64,000 nt of DNA from Xylogone sp. PMI_703. Its lineage: Eukaryota > Ascomycota > Leotiomycetes. Location: assembly GCA_021399445.1 (NCBI GenBank), contig JAJTUQ010000002.1, positions 6,820,001 to 6,884,000 of the forward strand, in the 5' to 3' direction. Shown here in pieces: positions 11,587-23,421 of the stretch (position 1 is its first letter; each line of letters opens with the position of its first letter). Below the pieces are notes generated by a model. That model saw only the letters and a list, made by a program, of their open reading frames with translations. It was not told the DNA's origin and made no database searches. The position numbers and the translations under genes were made by a program.

Positions 11587-12975
11587 ATGGATAACAATGA
11601 TTCATCAACTGCTGCACCACAGCCTTCAACACCCGAAGAATTCCCCTCTTTTGAAGACCTTCCATTAGACCCATCTCATCCACCGTACTCAGCATGGTAT
11701 ATCTGGGGAAAGGATGATCAACTTGGTTGTCTTAATCATTTAACTAATGAGAGGGTCGTTGCTGCAGCGCGACAGATCCGGACGGGAGTGTCAGTTGGAC
11801 TGAACTGGGAGCTACACCAAATGAGTGTTCCGCCATTTTACAGGACTAAGCTTATTCATGAGATATTTCCTATTGAGAAGGATGTTAATGTAAGTTCTAG
11901 TAGATGGGATCTAGACCTGATGGATTAAAAATAGGGTTATATTAATATTAAATGCGTATAGGATGATCGTGTACAGTTTAATACACAAACAAGCTCTCAG
12001 TGGGATAGCTTTCGACACTGGTCATATCCTGATGGGCGGTTTTATAACGGTGTGACTCAAGGAGAGGTTCGCGGAGGCAGCTCTACTAGGAATGGAATCC
12101 ATGGTGAGCTACCCTCATCGCCAATTGCGTTGTTTAAACTTTTGTTTTTACTCAGAATTCGAGTAGAATGGGCCAAAAAGGGAATTGTAGGAAGAGGGAT
12201 TCTGATCGATTTTTACTCTTATGCGCTTGAGGAGAGTATCCCTTATGAGCCGTGGAGTTATCACAAAATCCCTGTTTCAACAATTAAGGCAATTGCTGAA
12301 AGACAGAATATCGAATTTCAGCCCGGAGATATCTTGTTTCTGCGAACAGGTACGCTTTCTGTTATGTTATCTTTTTAGGACAGGACCTAGAGATTCAGGC
12401 CAAGTTTAAGATCTCGAACCACACAAGAGTCCTAATGTGCACTGTTGACTCGGACAGGCTTCGTGAAGCGTTACAATAGCATGTCAGAAGCTGAACTAAC
12501 GCAAGTCATGACAAAGTCGGAATATCATTATCCGGGTCTCGAGGGTTCTATAACATCTCTAAAGTGGTTGTGGGAAAGTAGATTTGCAGCCATCGCGGGG
12601 GATAATCCCGGTTTCGAAGCTTGGAGTAAGTGAAAGTTCATTTCTTATCAAGCGCCACACAGGCTTTTATTTCCTTTCCTTTTCAAACCCCGTATGATTT
12701 CGGTCCATCAGTTTTGATCCCCAAATGCTTCTAAGTAGTAAAATATCTAACATTCCTCAGATGCCGGTCTGGGAAATTCACAAGACCAAGAATGTATCCG
12801 TATGCACGAATACATTCTTTCAGGTTTCGGACTACCAATTGGCGAGCTGTTTGATTTGGAGTCGTTGTCAGAGCAGTGTAAACTTCATAACAGGTGGACA
12901 TTCTTTGTGACTAGCGAGCCGTTGAACTTGGTTGGTGGTGTTGGGAGTCCGCCAAATGCCATAGCCGTATTTTAG
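11587..12975 (+). CDS. Putative cyclase / kynurenine formamidase-like metal hydrolase (PF04199)
   Basis: Five exons: 11587..11889, 11962..12103, 12164..12349, 12458..12625 and 12761..12975. The model is 337 residues with a stop TAG at 12973. All introns have GT-AG ends (GTAAGT, GTGAGC, GTACGC, GTAAGT). Family marks include WGKDDQLGCLNHLT, SQWDSFRHWSYPDG carrying the SxxDxxxH-like metal site, GIVGRGILIDF, the PGDILFLRTG strand, HEYILSGFGLPIGELFDLE and the C-terminal GGVGSPPNAIAVF. Members of this superfamily hydrolyse amide or lactone-like substrates with a metal ion; fungal paralogues are often of unknown substrate. No signal peptide is visible, so it is probably cytosolic. The second intron is 60 bases and stays open when retained. 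The gene is convergent with the MFS permease gene, whose stop lies 427 bases away. Confidence 0.85.
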
Positions 12976-13402
12976 CATTGAAGAGAAGTGGAGCACTCAG
13001 GACGAAGAGTTCTAGTTGTTGTGGAATAATAATGAGATAGAGAGTGTATAATAAATATTACGTAGCCGGTTTATATGAGTGTTGGATCCGCGCTTCTCCT
13101 TATTATGCCTCATTTGTATCGTAACTAAAGGTATGATACTTGACGAGTTACATAGTTCAAATAAATAGATAAATTAGATTGAGTGTGGTCGTTTAGTCCT
13201 GCTTGATGAAAGAGTAATGCTCAATCATGATACCCTGGGGTCGTTGAAATGGGGTTTCCAATGTATGGCTGAATTTGTAAAACATGTATATAGTTTTCTA
13301 TTCTACTGGGTCAAGAATACTTCGGCACTTAAATAATACATTTTGTGGTCTCCGTCGTGATTTTCAACTCAGAGATATTGCACTTATTGACCAGAGACTA
13401 TT
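12976..13402. other. Convergent 3' intergenic region
   Basis: Lies between the stop of the cyclase gene and the stop of the minus-strand permease. It is AT-rich with no coding signal and should hold both 3' untranslated regions. Confidence 0.5.
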
Positions 13403-15293
13403 TCAATTCTGTTGCGCACTTTGCACATCTCCAATGTATCCAACCTTACCCCCCGGTGAATCTTCAACATGCTCAAAGTCAACCTTTTCCGTAACCTCAA
13501 ATGAATCTCCAAATAGAGCGCTAATATCTTCCAAGGACTTTTGACGGGTCTATATGCAAAGTCGTTAGTAAACAATGGTTCGCTAACAAGTGACAGAACG
13601 AGTATTTGTAATCACCTCTGGGAAATAGAGCCAAATAGCAACAAATAGAATTGAAGTAATGACAATAAAAACCAAGTAGTATTTCCATCCAATGTTTGCA
13701 AACGCCGTGGGAGCGGATTGGAGGAAAACGATTGTAGCGATGAAGAGACCAGATATTGAGACTGAAAGACCTTTGGCACGGGCTGGAGTTGGAAATATCT
13801 CAGATGCGTAGATATAGGATGTCGCGTCGACGGAAACCGAAAAACTAGAGCATTGTTAAGTTAGTAAGGCTTTGGAATGATATATGAGCCAGAAAACTCA
13901 CCATCCGATATGCAGAAAGAGGAAGAAAACCGCCGCAGCAGCTACGCCAGAATCACCCGTACGATTGTAAATCGACACTGTAATGCATTCACCAACGAGA
14001 GCGACTACACATCCCGCAAAACCAAACACTATTTTCATGTTAAGAGCGTTAAGAATAAGCAGAGGCTCAAAGTACTTACTGAGCATCCTTGTGCGTCCTA
14101 ACTTATCAACTAACAGAGCGTTGATGAAGTTTCCGAAAGGACAGACGGTGATCCACCCAGCTTGAATGAGAAGTTGCTGCACGGTGCCAAAACCAAGGCT
14201 CCCATATAGCATCGGACCATAATCTAGAATCTACATTAGGTTAATGGTAGGCTTTGAGCGCCAATACACTTACTATTGATAACAAGCGTAGCCGTCCCTT
14301 GGGCACCAAATAGTGTCAACCATCCTACGATACAGCGCTTCCTAAGGTGTGGCTTGCGAAAAAGATCGAGAAATGAGCATACATTCTGCTTCTCGTGTAT
14401 GAGCTGGAGATGTAATATATCAAATTCTGCTCTGATGGCTGGCGTATCTTCAATATTGCTTGCCTCTGCCCTGGCTGTAAGGAACGATTTGTACGCCTCT
14501 TCCACACGGTCTTGGGAGAGCACTATGAACGAGTGGTTAGAAGATGTAAAGATGGAAGAATATATATAGCTTACACCAACGAGGAGACTCTGGTAGGAAG
14601 AGCACACCAATAGCCAGAGCCAAAGGTGGGAGGCATTGGATTGCCAATGGCAAGCGCCACTGTGCTCCCGAAGCGTTGACAAAATAGAACCCAACACCAA
14701 CCCAACTTGCAAGAGCATAACCGACACATATCAATACACCATGCATTCCAACTAGGAGGCCTCTGATCTTTGGAGGAGCGATTTCGCTTTGATATAAAGG
14801 TACCAAGGTAACCAATGCGCCTATACTTGGTCAACTGAATGAGTAGGATGCAGCAGTATCTTAAATCTTACCAATGCCGAATCCAGTCACAAATCGCATG
14901 GCTATGTACATGCCAATATTTACGCTGCCGGCTTGTAGAGCTCCCCCGATGAGAGAAACAACGGCACCAATCAAGAGCGCTTTGCGGCGACCGAGAAGAT
15001 CAGCAGTTGTGATGCATGAGAGAGTGCCGACTAGTCCGCCGGCTTGGAATAGACCATTGATGGCACCTTCAAGCTGAGACGCATTGCTTCGCTGGTCAAG
15101 TTTGAAATAGGTAATAAAAGAAGGTTGTGCAAGCGTTGTTGCAATAATACTAGCGCAATATCCGTAGGTCAAACTGCCAAGTGCGACGAAAAGCACAATC
15201 TTGTGAAAGCTATGTGTTAGCAAAAGCGATTATCAGATAGATGTAGAGAGAGTAGCTACTCACCAGAAATCGAATCACCACAGGAGACAGCAT
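13403..15293 (-). CDS. MFS sugar-type permease
   Basis: Eight exons on the minus strand: 15293..15264, 15199..14872, 14820..14575, 14522..14274, 14223..14080, 14028..13902, 13844..13616 and 13549..13403. Sum 1500 bases, 499 residues. Introns are 50-66 bases; most donors are GTAAG-type or GTGAGT. Family signatures: LLGRRKALLIG after TM2, PLYQSEIAPPKIRGLL, FLPESPRW at the end of the first half, DKLGRTRML after TM8, YIYASEIFPTPARAKG and YFPETRQKSLEDI at the C terminus. These are the sugar/quinate transporter hallmarks within the major facilitator superfamily, so the protein is a 12-TM plasma-membrane permease for a sugar or related small molecule; the substrate cannot be told. The first exon encodes only ten residues (ATG at 15293), supported by phase and a GTGAGT donor. 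Confidence 0.88.
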
Positions 15294-16597
15294 CTTGTAG
15301 CTTTCTAACTCGACGATGATCTTCTCCAAAGAATTGTCGTTTACCCGAAAGGAGAAGAGAATTACTTTCTATAATTTAGGAAAGTCCAATGCTCCACGAC
15401 CTAGGGAAGTCGGAGGATATGTAGAAGAGGATCTGGGGAAGCTGGTCCGCGGATGATAATGATAATGATAATGCCTTTAGCTCACGCCCTTCCCACCCGA
15501 GATATGTGCGAGGAATTCTCCGGCGAGCCACAATATATTCGGCCATTATGACTGGAGACGGCATGAGCGACACTCGGTAAAGACGCTATTCTTCATCTAG
15601 TGCGTTGTGTCCTTCCCATTCTTAGGATAGTTCAGGAGTGGAGGGGAATGGAGTCTGACCGCAAGTGATGTCCGTGAAAGAGGCTTTCGGCCATCGGCGC
15701 CGACTTACGGAGCCCCGCACCGGGGTAAGATCTGGGGTCTGGGGATAAGATAATAGGACACCGTAAATGGATTAGTTAGGTATTCGGATAGTGGAGCTCT
15801 TTTGAGCTTGTATCTGTCCATTCATATTTCCTGAATAGATAGAGTAGGAATCGCGGTTCATAAAGGAGATGCCTCTTGAGAGTATCAATCCAGCCTACCG
15901 GTTTTGCCATTAAGCCATATGATATTTCAGTATCATCTCACATTTACAGCAGACTGTGCTTACACTCACAGCAAAGTGTGATATTAAATAATCCTTACTT
16001 ATTACTCTTTGATGCATCTCATGCCATAGTGCTGCATTGGAATACAATGCTACATGGCTTTTGTAGATGGGTAATATACCAAGAGAGCATTCGAACTTCG
16101 GAAGTTTACAGGTCTTGAGGTCTGACCTAGCAACCAGTATCACCATGATCAGTGTGTCACACCGTCCAATGTCTGTTATCACTCCAATGGATTGCAATAT
16201 GTCCTCTCATCGAGGAAGTATTTACCGGCTCACTAACTTAGACAGGGCTGGAGTTGCCGTCTCCATAAGAAACAGTGCTGAATGTGCTAAGAACTTAGAT
16301 GTAGGTGGATTACTCCTTGTTAAAAGTCTTCCAGTTAATACAGACACCGCATGATATGATGATAACTACCGGATCGCAGATGTTTGGACAAAATACTAGT
16401 CGTGTATCTCCTCTTTTGATATGATTGGTAGACTGTTAATCCCGCGCAGCTAAGCGCCGGTTAATTCGCTGCTTCCAATATTATCCCGCAACTGAGAACT
16501 TGTGAAGGCCTCTGCCTCGACTAGTGGACGAGCTTATTACTTAGGAAATGATACAGTAAAGACGTACAAGGCGGCCGAACACTCAGCAGTACCTGCG
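15294..16597. other. Divergent promoter region between permease and HET gene
   Basis: About 1.3 kb without a gene I can support. A GATAAT microsatellite (three to four units) lies at about 15452-15472. GATA-type motifs are frequent around 15740-15870, but no single site stands out. Confidence 0.45.
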
Positions 16598-18423
16598 ATG
16601 AGGCTCCTTAACTCAAGTACCCACAAATTCAAGGAATTCATGGCAGATAATGCAATTCCACCCTATGCTATCTTATCGCACACATGGGGTGATGATGAAA
16701 TCAGTTTCGAGGACTGGTATAGTCTTTCTTTACCAGAGATTGAATCTAAGGAGGGCTTCGAAAAGTTGAAGTATTGCCTAGATCAGGCTTCGCTAGACAA
16801 GATTGAATGGCTTTGGATTGACACGTAAGAATCTATGTTGTGGGATAAGGCTGGGTGTAGCTTACCAGACCCTCTAGATGTTGCATTGACAAGAGAAGCA
16901 GTGCTGAGCTGTCTGAGGCAATTAACACTATGTTTCGCTGGTATCAAAATGCACATGTTGGCTACGTTTATCTTGTAGATTTCACGAGCGATGTCAACCA
17001 GTCAACTATAAAGGAGCAGCTTCATCGTTGCCGGTGGTTTACTCGTGGCTGGTGTCTTCAAGAGCTCATTGCTCCTAAGAATCTAATCTTCTATTCGAAA
17101 GACTGGCGTCCGTTAGGAACAAAGTTTGAGCTCTGTGAGCTGATTTCTTCCATTACTTCTATTGACAAGACTTTCTTGCTAGGAGGAGACCTCGAGACGG
17201 CCAGTGTAGCCAAGAAGATGTCGTGGGCTGCGCGCCGAGAGACTACACGCATTGAGGATACGGCATATTGCCTTCTAGGTATCTTTGGCGTGCATATGCC
17301 TTTAATCTACGGCGAGGGTAAAAATGCGTTCCATAGGCTTCAAGCAGCAATTCTGGAGGCGTTTCCATACGATCATACGTTGTTTGCGTGGGGCAAACTG
17401 GTAAAAGTATCATCAATTCATACTCCGAAGATAATGGATATCAGCCGCATTCCCAGGGAAAGTGCGCCTGCGCATGATGGCTTATTACTTGGACTGTTCG
17501 CCGAATCCCCGAAAGATTTTGCATCTTCGGGCTCCTTCGTTCCTTCAATATGGACTAGGTACTTCTATCACCTTTCGGCGGCGACTAAGATCTTGCCCAC
17601 CCTAATTGGTAAGGGCGTTGTTCGTGTTGAATTGCCTTGGAGTGATTTGGGATTATCGATTTACCAATGGAAGAAGCCTCAAATAGTTCAGAGCCGCAGA
17701 TATCGCCTCGTCTATCTATTCTGTAGCATTGGAGATGATATAAACTCTTTAATAGGGCTACCGCTACAAGGTTGGGGCTACATGTCATGGGGGCGTACAG
17801 AAGAGTTGATAGAGATAAAAGACATGGATGCGATGGGTGTGAGCCATTCGCAGTCCTCGGTGTTATACATCGAACCGGCACTACCCATTCAGGCTCAGGC
17901 GAACGATATCATCGTCCGGAATATCTCAGTTAACTATGATATATGGAGATCTACCTTTATAGCTAAATCAGGGGCACAGTGGATCCCCAATGACCAAGTC
18001 CTCCATGTAGCTAAGATACATGAAGGGGAGCTACTATATTTACATCTCACGAACATTCTGGATACACCACTCAATCGGGGCGTATCAATTATTATTGGGC
18101 GGGTTCCAGGTATAACTGATATCCTCAAGCCGCTGTATCTGCGCTTTGTTCCTATATTCAGCAATTCCGTAGAAGATATTAATACAATAGGAATGATTGA
18201 GGTGGATGGTATTAAATGGGTGAAGAGAAATTATATGACGGAAAATGACTCGCTACATCATCACATCATGAAAACCCCATACGATAGATACGTATGGACC
18301 TTGAACAGTATAATATCTATAGATGTTTGTGTCCAAGTAGAGAGGATGCCACTAGATAATACGGGTTCTTCCGTCGATGTTGTTGATATTATTGCTTCTG
18401 GTACAGGCAGGGAGAGGTTGTAG
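16598..18423 (+). CDS. HET-domain (heterokaryon incompatibility) protein
   Basis: Two exons, 16598..16824 and 16878..18423, intron 53 bases (GTAAGA to CTCTAG). The result is 590 residues. I chose ATG 16598 because MRLLNSSTHKFKEF is the usual start of this family. The HET domain covers roughly residues 25-170: YAILSHTWGDDEISFEDW, then WLWIDTCCIDKRSSAEL across the splice junction, AHVGYVYLVDF, and RWFTRGWCLQELIAPK, followed by EDTAYCLLGIFGVHMPLIYGEG. The remaining 350 or so residues are beta-rich looking and belong to no family I recognise. HET proteins act in fungal non-self recognition and cell death; the HET domain is related to TIR folds. No nucleotide-binding or repeat domain is visible. 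Confidence 0.88.
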
Positions 18424-19204
18424 CAATCCTCAAACAAGCTTGAGAAACTTGCTAACGCCGATTTCTAGATATTACGGAAAAGCTTCGACATTTTGAAGCA
18501 GAGTTAGTTTAATTGTAATGATGAAGGTGGCATTCGTTTATGATTGGTGCGTTTTACAGCTGGTAAGGCTTACTGGCTCTGTGACATCTTGGGGTGCTAG
18601 GTTTGGGATTTCTATACAGCTACTAGTCATAGACAAATAATCTTCAGTCATCAATTCAGTGGTGTCGTAGTGTTTTTAAATTCTATAAACATCGCAAAGG
18701 CCCTGGGCCCCAAAAACCGGAGTGTCATTCTACGAAACTACGGGATTATTACATGCGGCTAGTCGACGAGGCAGCCTTCTTATTCATTGCCTTAGACCGG
18801 TGCTGCTATGCGCAGTTACTCGCAAATGCGGCATCACGGCCCGGGTTGGGAGAAGATTTATATTGATGAGGAAGAGGAGTAGGAATCCGAGCCAGATGTG
18901 GTTGGCTTTCCAGTCGTACTTTGATCAGGTTGTTGCTGAGGATCCGAGGGTTTTGGAATAAGTAAGTTGGAAAGGGGTAAGGATACTGCATTTTTTTTTT
19001 GTTATGACTAGATTGGTGGACTGGGTGTTGTTAAAATCTTGGCATTCGAAATAATGTAGCATTAAGCACAGTGCAGCTAAGAGAGGCATCCTAGAGAATA
19101 GTATACTTCCACAGTGAGCTCTAACGTACAAATGGTTTTGCAAATACGGTACTATATCATGTACAAAAAGGTACGCATACAAAGGCTTATGTGAGGGCAA
19201 AAAA
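18424..19204. other. Convergent 3' intergenic region
   Basis: Lies between the HET gene end and the stop of the minus-strand transcription factor. It includes a T-run near 18990-19000. A 79-codon frame at 18722-18961 has no supporting features. Confidence 0.45.
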
Positions 19205-21710
19205 TCAGCCATTCCAATTGAAGGATTCTGGAATATATGAGTTGTCCATGAATCCGTATATCGAATCATTCAATGCGTCGTCCAACAAGGCGTTGGGAAT
19301 GTTGTTACCAATAGGAGTATTTCCAGCATGACTGCTCTGCCCTTGCTCCTGCACAAACATGTCGAACAGGGATGTGAGAGGGATCGACTTGGGCGTTGTA
19401 TTCATATCGAATGATATCGTGGCATCATTTTCGGGCGATGATACTGCGTCGCACGGCGGGTCAGAATCCACTCTTCGGTACGTGTACAGAAAGTACGAAA
19501 ACCAACCGCTTTCCCCTGGTCACTCTGTGGGGATTTCCCGCTTCAAGAGAATATTTCAAAAGAATATTAAAAAGTACTTACTGGGTCCTTCCATAATCCC
19601 ATTTGTTTGCATCAGTCGTCTGATGATATTCGCCGGCCGCGATACGCCTGGGTTGGGTAACGAGAGCTCATCGAGAGTCTTCAATCCTGTTAAGAGAAGC
19701 CGCAGATTTTCGCTATCCTGACCTTCTAGAGCTGCATTTCGCACATGTATAGTACATGAGACATAGACGGCATAACTGGTCAGGTACGGTGCGCCCCGAA
19801 GGCTATATGCTGACCGATATGCGCCCACGATGCTCGTAATATTTCGTGCAGCAATGGTGCACTTTTTCCAGGAAGTGCTTGGCACAGATCCGGCTGCCGA
19901 CCTCAGATGGCCATCAGATATAAATGGACGATGAAGAAGAATGACTAAGGAGTGGTAAGTGTTATGTAGGTTCATGACGTTTGGCGGGACACATCTTTGG
20001 GATGCCGCAGAGGTGTCGGACCATGGCTCGAAGGTGATTTCTTGGGGCAATTGTTTGTACCATTTCAACAACGCTTCATCCAAAGAGTGCAGGCAAGCCT
20101 GTGCCTTGGCTGGGGTGGTACCAACTGAATAGAATCGATTTATGATCCTCGTCATTAACTTGGAAAGTAGGCAAAGCTGTTGGAATGTTGAGACAGAGTG
20201 GACAGGTGTCGAATTACACATCATTTGAGCAGACTCTGGATATTCCGGATCCACATAAGGGAACCAAAGGTCCAGCTCTTCCAGCGTGTCCATAAAATCA
20301 TGGGGAACATGGCAGTCTTTGAGCTGCATTGCAATTGGGCGCCCCAGGTAAAGGCTCTGAACTTTGTCACAAAGAAATGCGCCCCAATATACTCTTCTTC
20401 GAATTTCAATATCCTCAGCGGTGAAGCCTGGCTTTTGCAAATCCAGGTGCAAGCCGAGATCAAATGCCATACGGATCGCGAGCCCTGTATATGACCACCC
20501 CTTGGATATCTCTCCTCGAGCGACGAAAGTCGAACCCAGCATAAGCAAGCCAGCTAAGGTTGGTATACTCGACCGTTCCCAAGGTGGATCTTCCGCCATA
20601 AGTTCATCACATCGTCGAAAGAATCGTCCGCCAGCTGTTCGTGGATCTGAAGGATCGTCCCGAAGTTCAAGCCGGTCCGAGTATTTGCTTGAGCAGGCAA
20701 AAACTGCATTAAGAAGAAATCTCGAGCAGTACGGGCCACCATTGACGAGATCTCTCATGAATGCCGGTCGATATGTGAGGAGAAAGGTATGGTGTTGGCG
20801 GTTCCAATGCAGATCGAGAAGGTGCATTGCTAGGGATGTTGGCACTCCATCTATGTCAGGAAGGAGTCGAATCGAGAACTCCTTCTGTCGCTCTAGAGCG
20901 GCATTTGCGATTAGTTGGTTTCGAACGCCTTGAATAGGCAAAACACTACTTGGAGGAGCCCGGCTGGGATTGTGAAGAGTCGATGTCAGGCCAAATACCC
21001 CAACTTGACCGTGGTCATCAACTGACAGGTACTGGGAGACATCAAAGTCAACGTCTGAAGTGTGATCATCGGCGTCGTCTACCTCATTGTCTGCATCTCC
21101 GGGACTTCTTGATCTACTTCTCGACCTCTCTGGCGTTCGCAACAGCTGTCTCTCTTGTCGTTGAGGAGGCTCCTGATCTTTAGTGGTATCATCTTTGGAC
21201 TTTGGTACCTGGACAGATCCATTCACGATGGTGACGCGCTCTAAGATACTCGCAATTTCTTCAGGTGTACTAGCGCTCTTCAAACCGAGGACTATGTTTT
21301 CAATAGCTTGCTTCTCGTTCTGGATAGCTGAGATGATAGCTGATGATGGTCTACAACAACGGGTCGTTAACCATTGAGAATGCTTTGAAAATAACCAGTG
21401 ATACAGGTATACTAATAAGTACGAACCTAGGCTTTGGACGCTCATAAGTATAGACACAATGCCGTCTGTGAGTGGCGCATGAAGCACATATCGGCTTGGC
21501 TTTGTCGCACTTGATCTTCAAGTGACCGCATTAGCGGTCTACACTGCGACAAAGCGGGCGGTATTTACTCACCTTTCTCACTCTGCAAAACCTACAAGCT
21601 CGAGGATATGCCTGGTTCGAGGACTCGGGGGGTATGGATGGTGGTGGAGGATGAGTTGGTGACTTTTGAAGTGGCGATGAAGGTGGCTGCTGGTGAGGTG
21701 ATTGATGCAT
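19205..21710 (-). CDS. Zn2Cys6 fungal-specific transcription factor
   Basis: Four exons on the minus strand: 21710..21573, 21515..21427, 21350..19582 and 19470..19205; 2262 bases, 753 residues. The first exon gives a Pro/Ser/Gln-rich leader then CRFCRVRK; the second completes the zinc cluster with IKCDKAKPICASCATHRRHC, spacing C-X2-C-X6-C-X6-C-X2-C-X6-C. An acidic Ser/Arg-rich linker follows. The regulatory domain (fungal_trans / MHR) shows IPTLAGLLMLGSTF, SYTGLAIRMAFDLGLHLDL and RRRVYWGAFLCDKVQSLYLG. This organisation resembles NirA-type and related regulators, but the target pathway cannot be inferred. The second donor (GTTCGT) and the last intron (111 bases, acceptor GAAGAG) are less certain than the rest. 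A nuclear DNA-binding regulator is very likely. Confidence 0.85.
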
Positions 21711-23421
21711 AGCTTAGCCGGTACAGGTACAAGTTGAAGCAAGACCAAAGCTCACTGGTGATCGAGCAGTCACCGCGGGGCACGCTGGACTCTATTGTCT
21801 TTCCTCCAAAGGCACATGATAGCCGTTGCTATTGCCCTGAAAAGCTCGAGATTAGAAACCAAGACGGGACGGCCATGAAGCGTCGACTTGGCAGCAAACT
21901 CGAGCACTATAAAGAGAGATTGAGATGTGGTGCCGGGTATCGTTGGGATGCAATTGGCTTCAGCGTGGTGTTCGGTCCCTGGATACAGGATGGCAAGCAG
22001 TGGATGCTTTCGTGGGTGATTCCTGCCAGGGTGTCACTACCCACCACAACCCAAGCTGGTCTCGGAAGCAGGAGGGATCGGTCCGCGAGGATCTGGATGT
22101 GCGAGCGTGTAATTCCGGAACCTGTGTAGGTGGTTGATTTGATCGTACTCTATTCCTGGGCCTCAAAGTGCGACAGACTGGAGCTCGATGGTTGAGGGTT
22201 GGCGGTTCTGCGCTTCACGAGCACTTCACTAGGATCTACCCGTGCGGAGAAAGAGGCAAAAGATGAGTGGGATTATTCCCAGTGCTGCTGACACAGTACC
22301 AAGTCCATCTCTTCCCCGCAAAAATATCTTACTGCCCTGGAGCTTGTCATTATCGCTACAAGAGGCTTAGTGAAGGCCAACTTTCATTCGTAAAATCCTC
22401 TTGAGCTCTAAGAAATGGTTTACTTCTTAACATTGTCCTGCGATTCTTGTCCAGAATGGCTGCGCATCGTGTCGCGGTCATTTGCGCCGTCATCGTCTCT
22501 CAGTGTCCAGCTCATATGAACACCACAGAGGAAGATGCAAGTCAAATGCTACGGCACTTCGCTTAGGATGGTGCTCACAGCTTATCGGGGTCCTCTATAA
22601 TTGCATTCTGAAGACCAAAGGGCTCCCCATCCCATGTAGATATACCGACAGCTGGTAGAGCTGATGTAGCCATGTACTGTTTAGGAAGGCCTGCCTTCTT
22701 AATGCATCCGAGCAGGTATGAGAGCTCCAAACAGCAGACAAGGGGCTATCAACGCGTTACCGGGCCTGTTCATATTGTTCTCTCTCACAATAATACCACT
22801 CTCTGAGGCGCAGGGGACGGGAGCTTTTGAGTGCTGTCCATATGTATCCAGGTATTGAGGCCTACTGTGGACGGACTGAGAGTTTCCGTCGGGGACAAAA
22901 GCAACACAGGGTTGCAGCAGCAAATCGGGGGTCTGGAGGGTTGTATTCCAGGGCGGGGTTGGCGCATCCCATTTCCCCCTTTGCGCCGTGTAGAGTCCAA
23001 CAGATGTACCGCTACAATGCAGTACTTCTTTGCATTCCGCGGTACCTTCAATTGTTCGATGATCCTTGCTCAGTTTGAAGGAGAAATAATTAACGGTGCA
23101 CATCCTCAAACATCTCCACCAGTCAAAAATTGCTTTTATGCAAATGCAAGTACACAATTCATGAGACGACTGATCCAGCCAGGCGAACCGTAACTCTGGT
23201 CTAAATTATGCAACAATGGGATGTGAGGTAAAAATTTGGTTGAACTTTATGCTATTGTAGTATTTAATATAGCTATCTTAAACTGTTTCATGCTACACAT
23301 CGTAAGCTGCACTGTACTCTACGGAATATATACCAGCGTACCTCCACCAGAGTATATAGTGTACCGTCATATGACTTTCGGTGGCAATGATAGAGGATAA
23401 TTCTACAACCATAAATAATAA
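21711..23421. other. Upstream region of the transcription factor; no supported gene
   Basis: Contains several overlapping frames: 21734-22129 plus, 22699-23157 minus and 22831-23193 plus. None shows a domain or consistent splice structure. The part from about 23200 to the transposon is AT-rich. Confidence 0.4.

Noticed and set aside
11587..15293. Secondary-metabolite or catabolic cluster formed by cyclase, permease, HET and transcription factor
   Set aside because: No backbone synthase or shared pathway logic; adjacency alone does not support a cluster.
20364..20933. 189-codon plus-strand frame
   Set aside because: Antisense shadow inside the transcription factor exon; no independent coding features.
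21734..22129. 131-codon plus-strand frame divergent from the transcription factor
   Set aside because: Lies in the presumed promoter/leader, starts only 24 bases from the regulator's ATG, and has no domain.
22699..23157. 152-codon minus-strand frame with WDAPTPPWNTTLQTP-like composition
   Set aside because: Looked like a possible secreted protein fragment, but plus-strand frames are equally open here and no start, signal peptide or exon structure could be supported.
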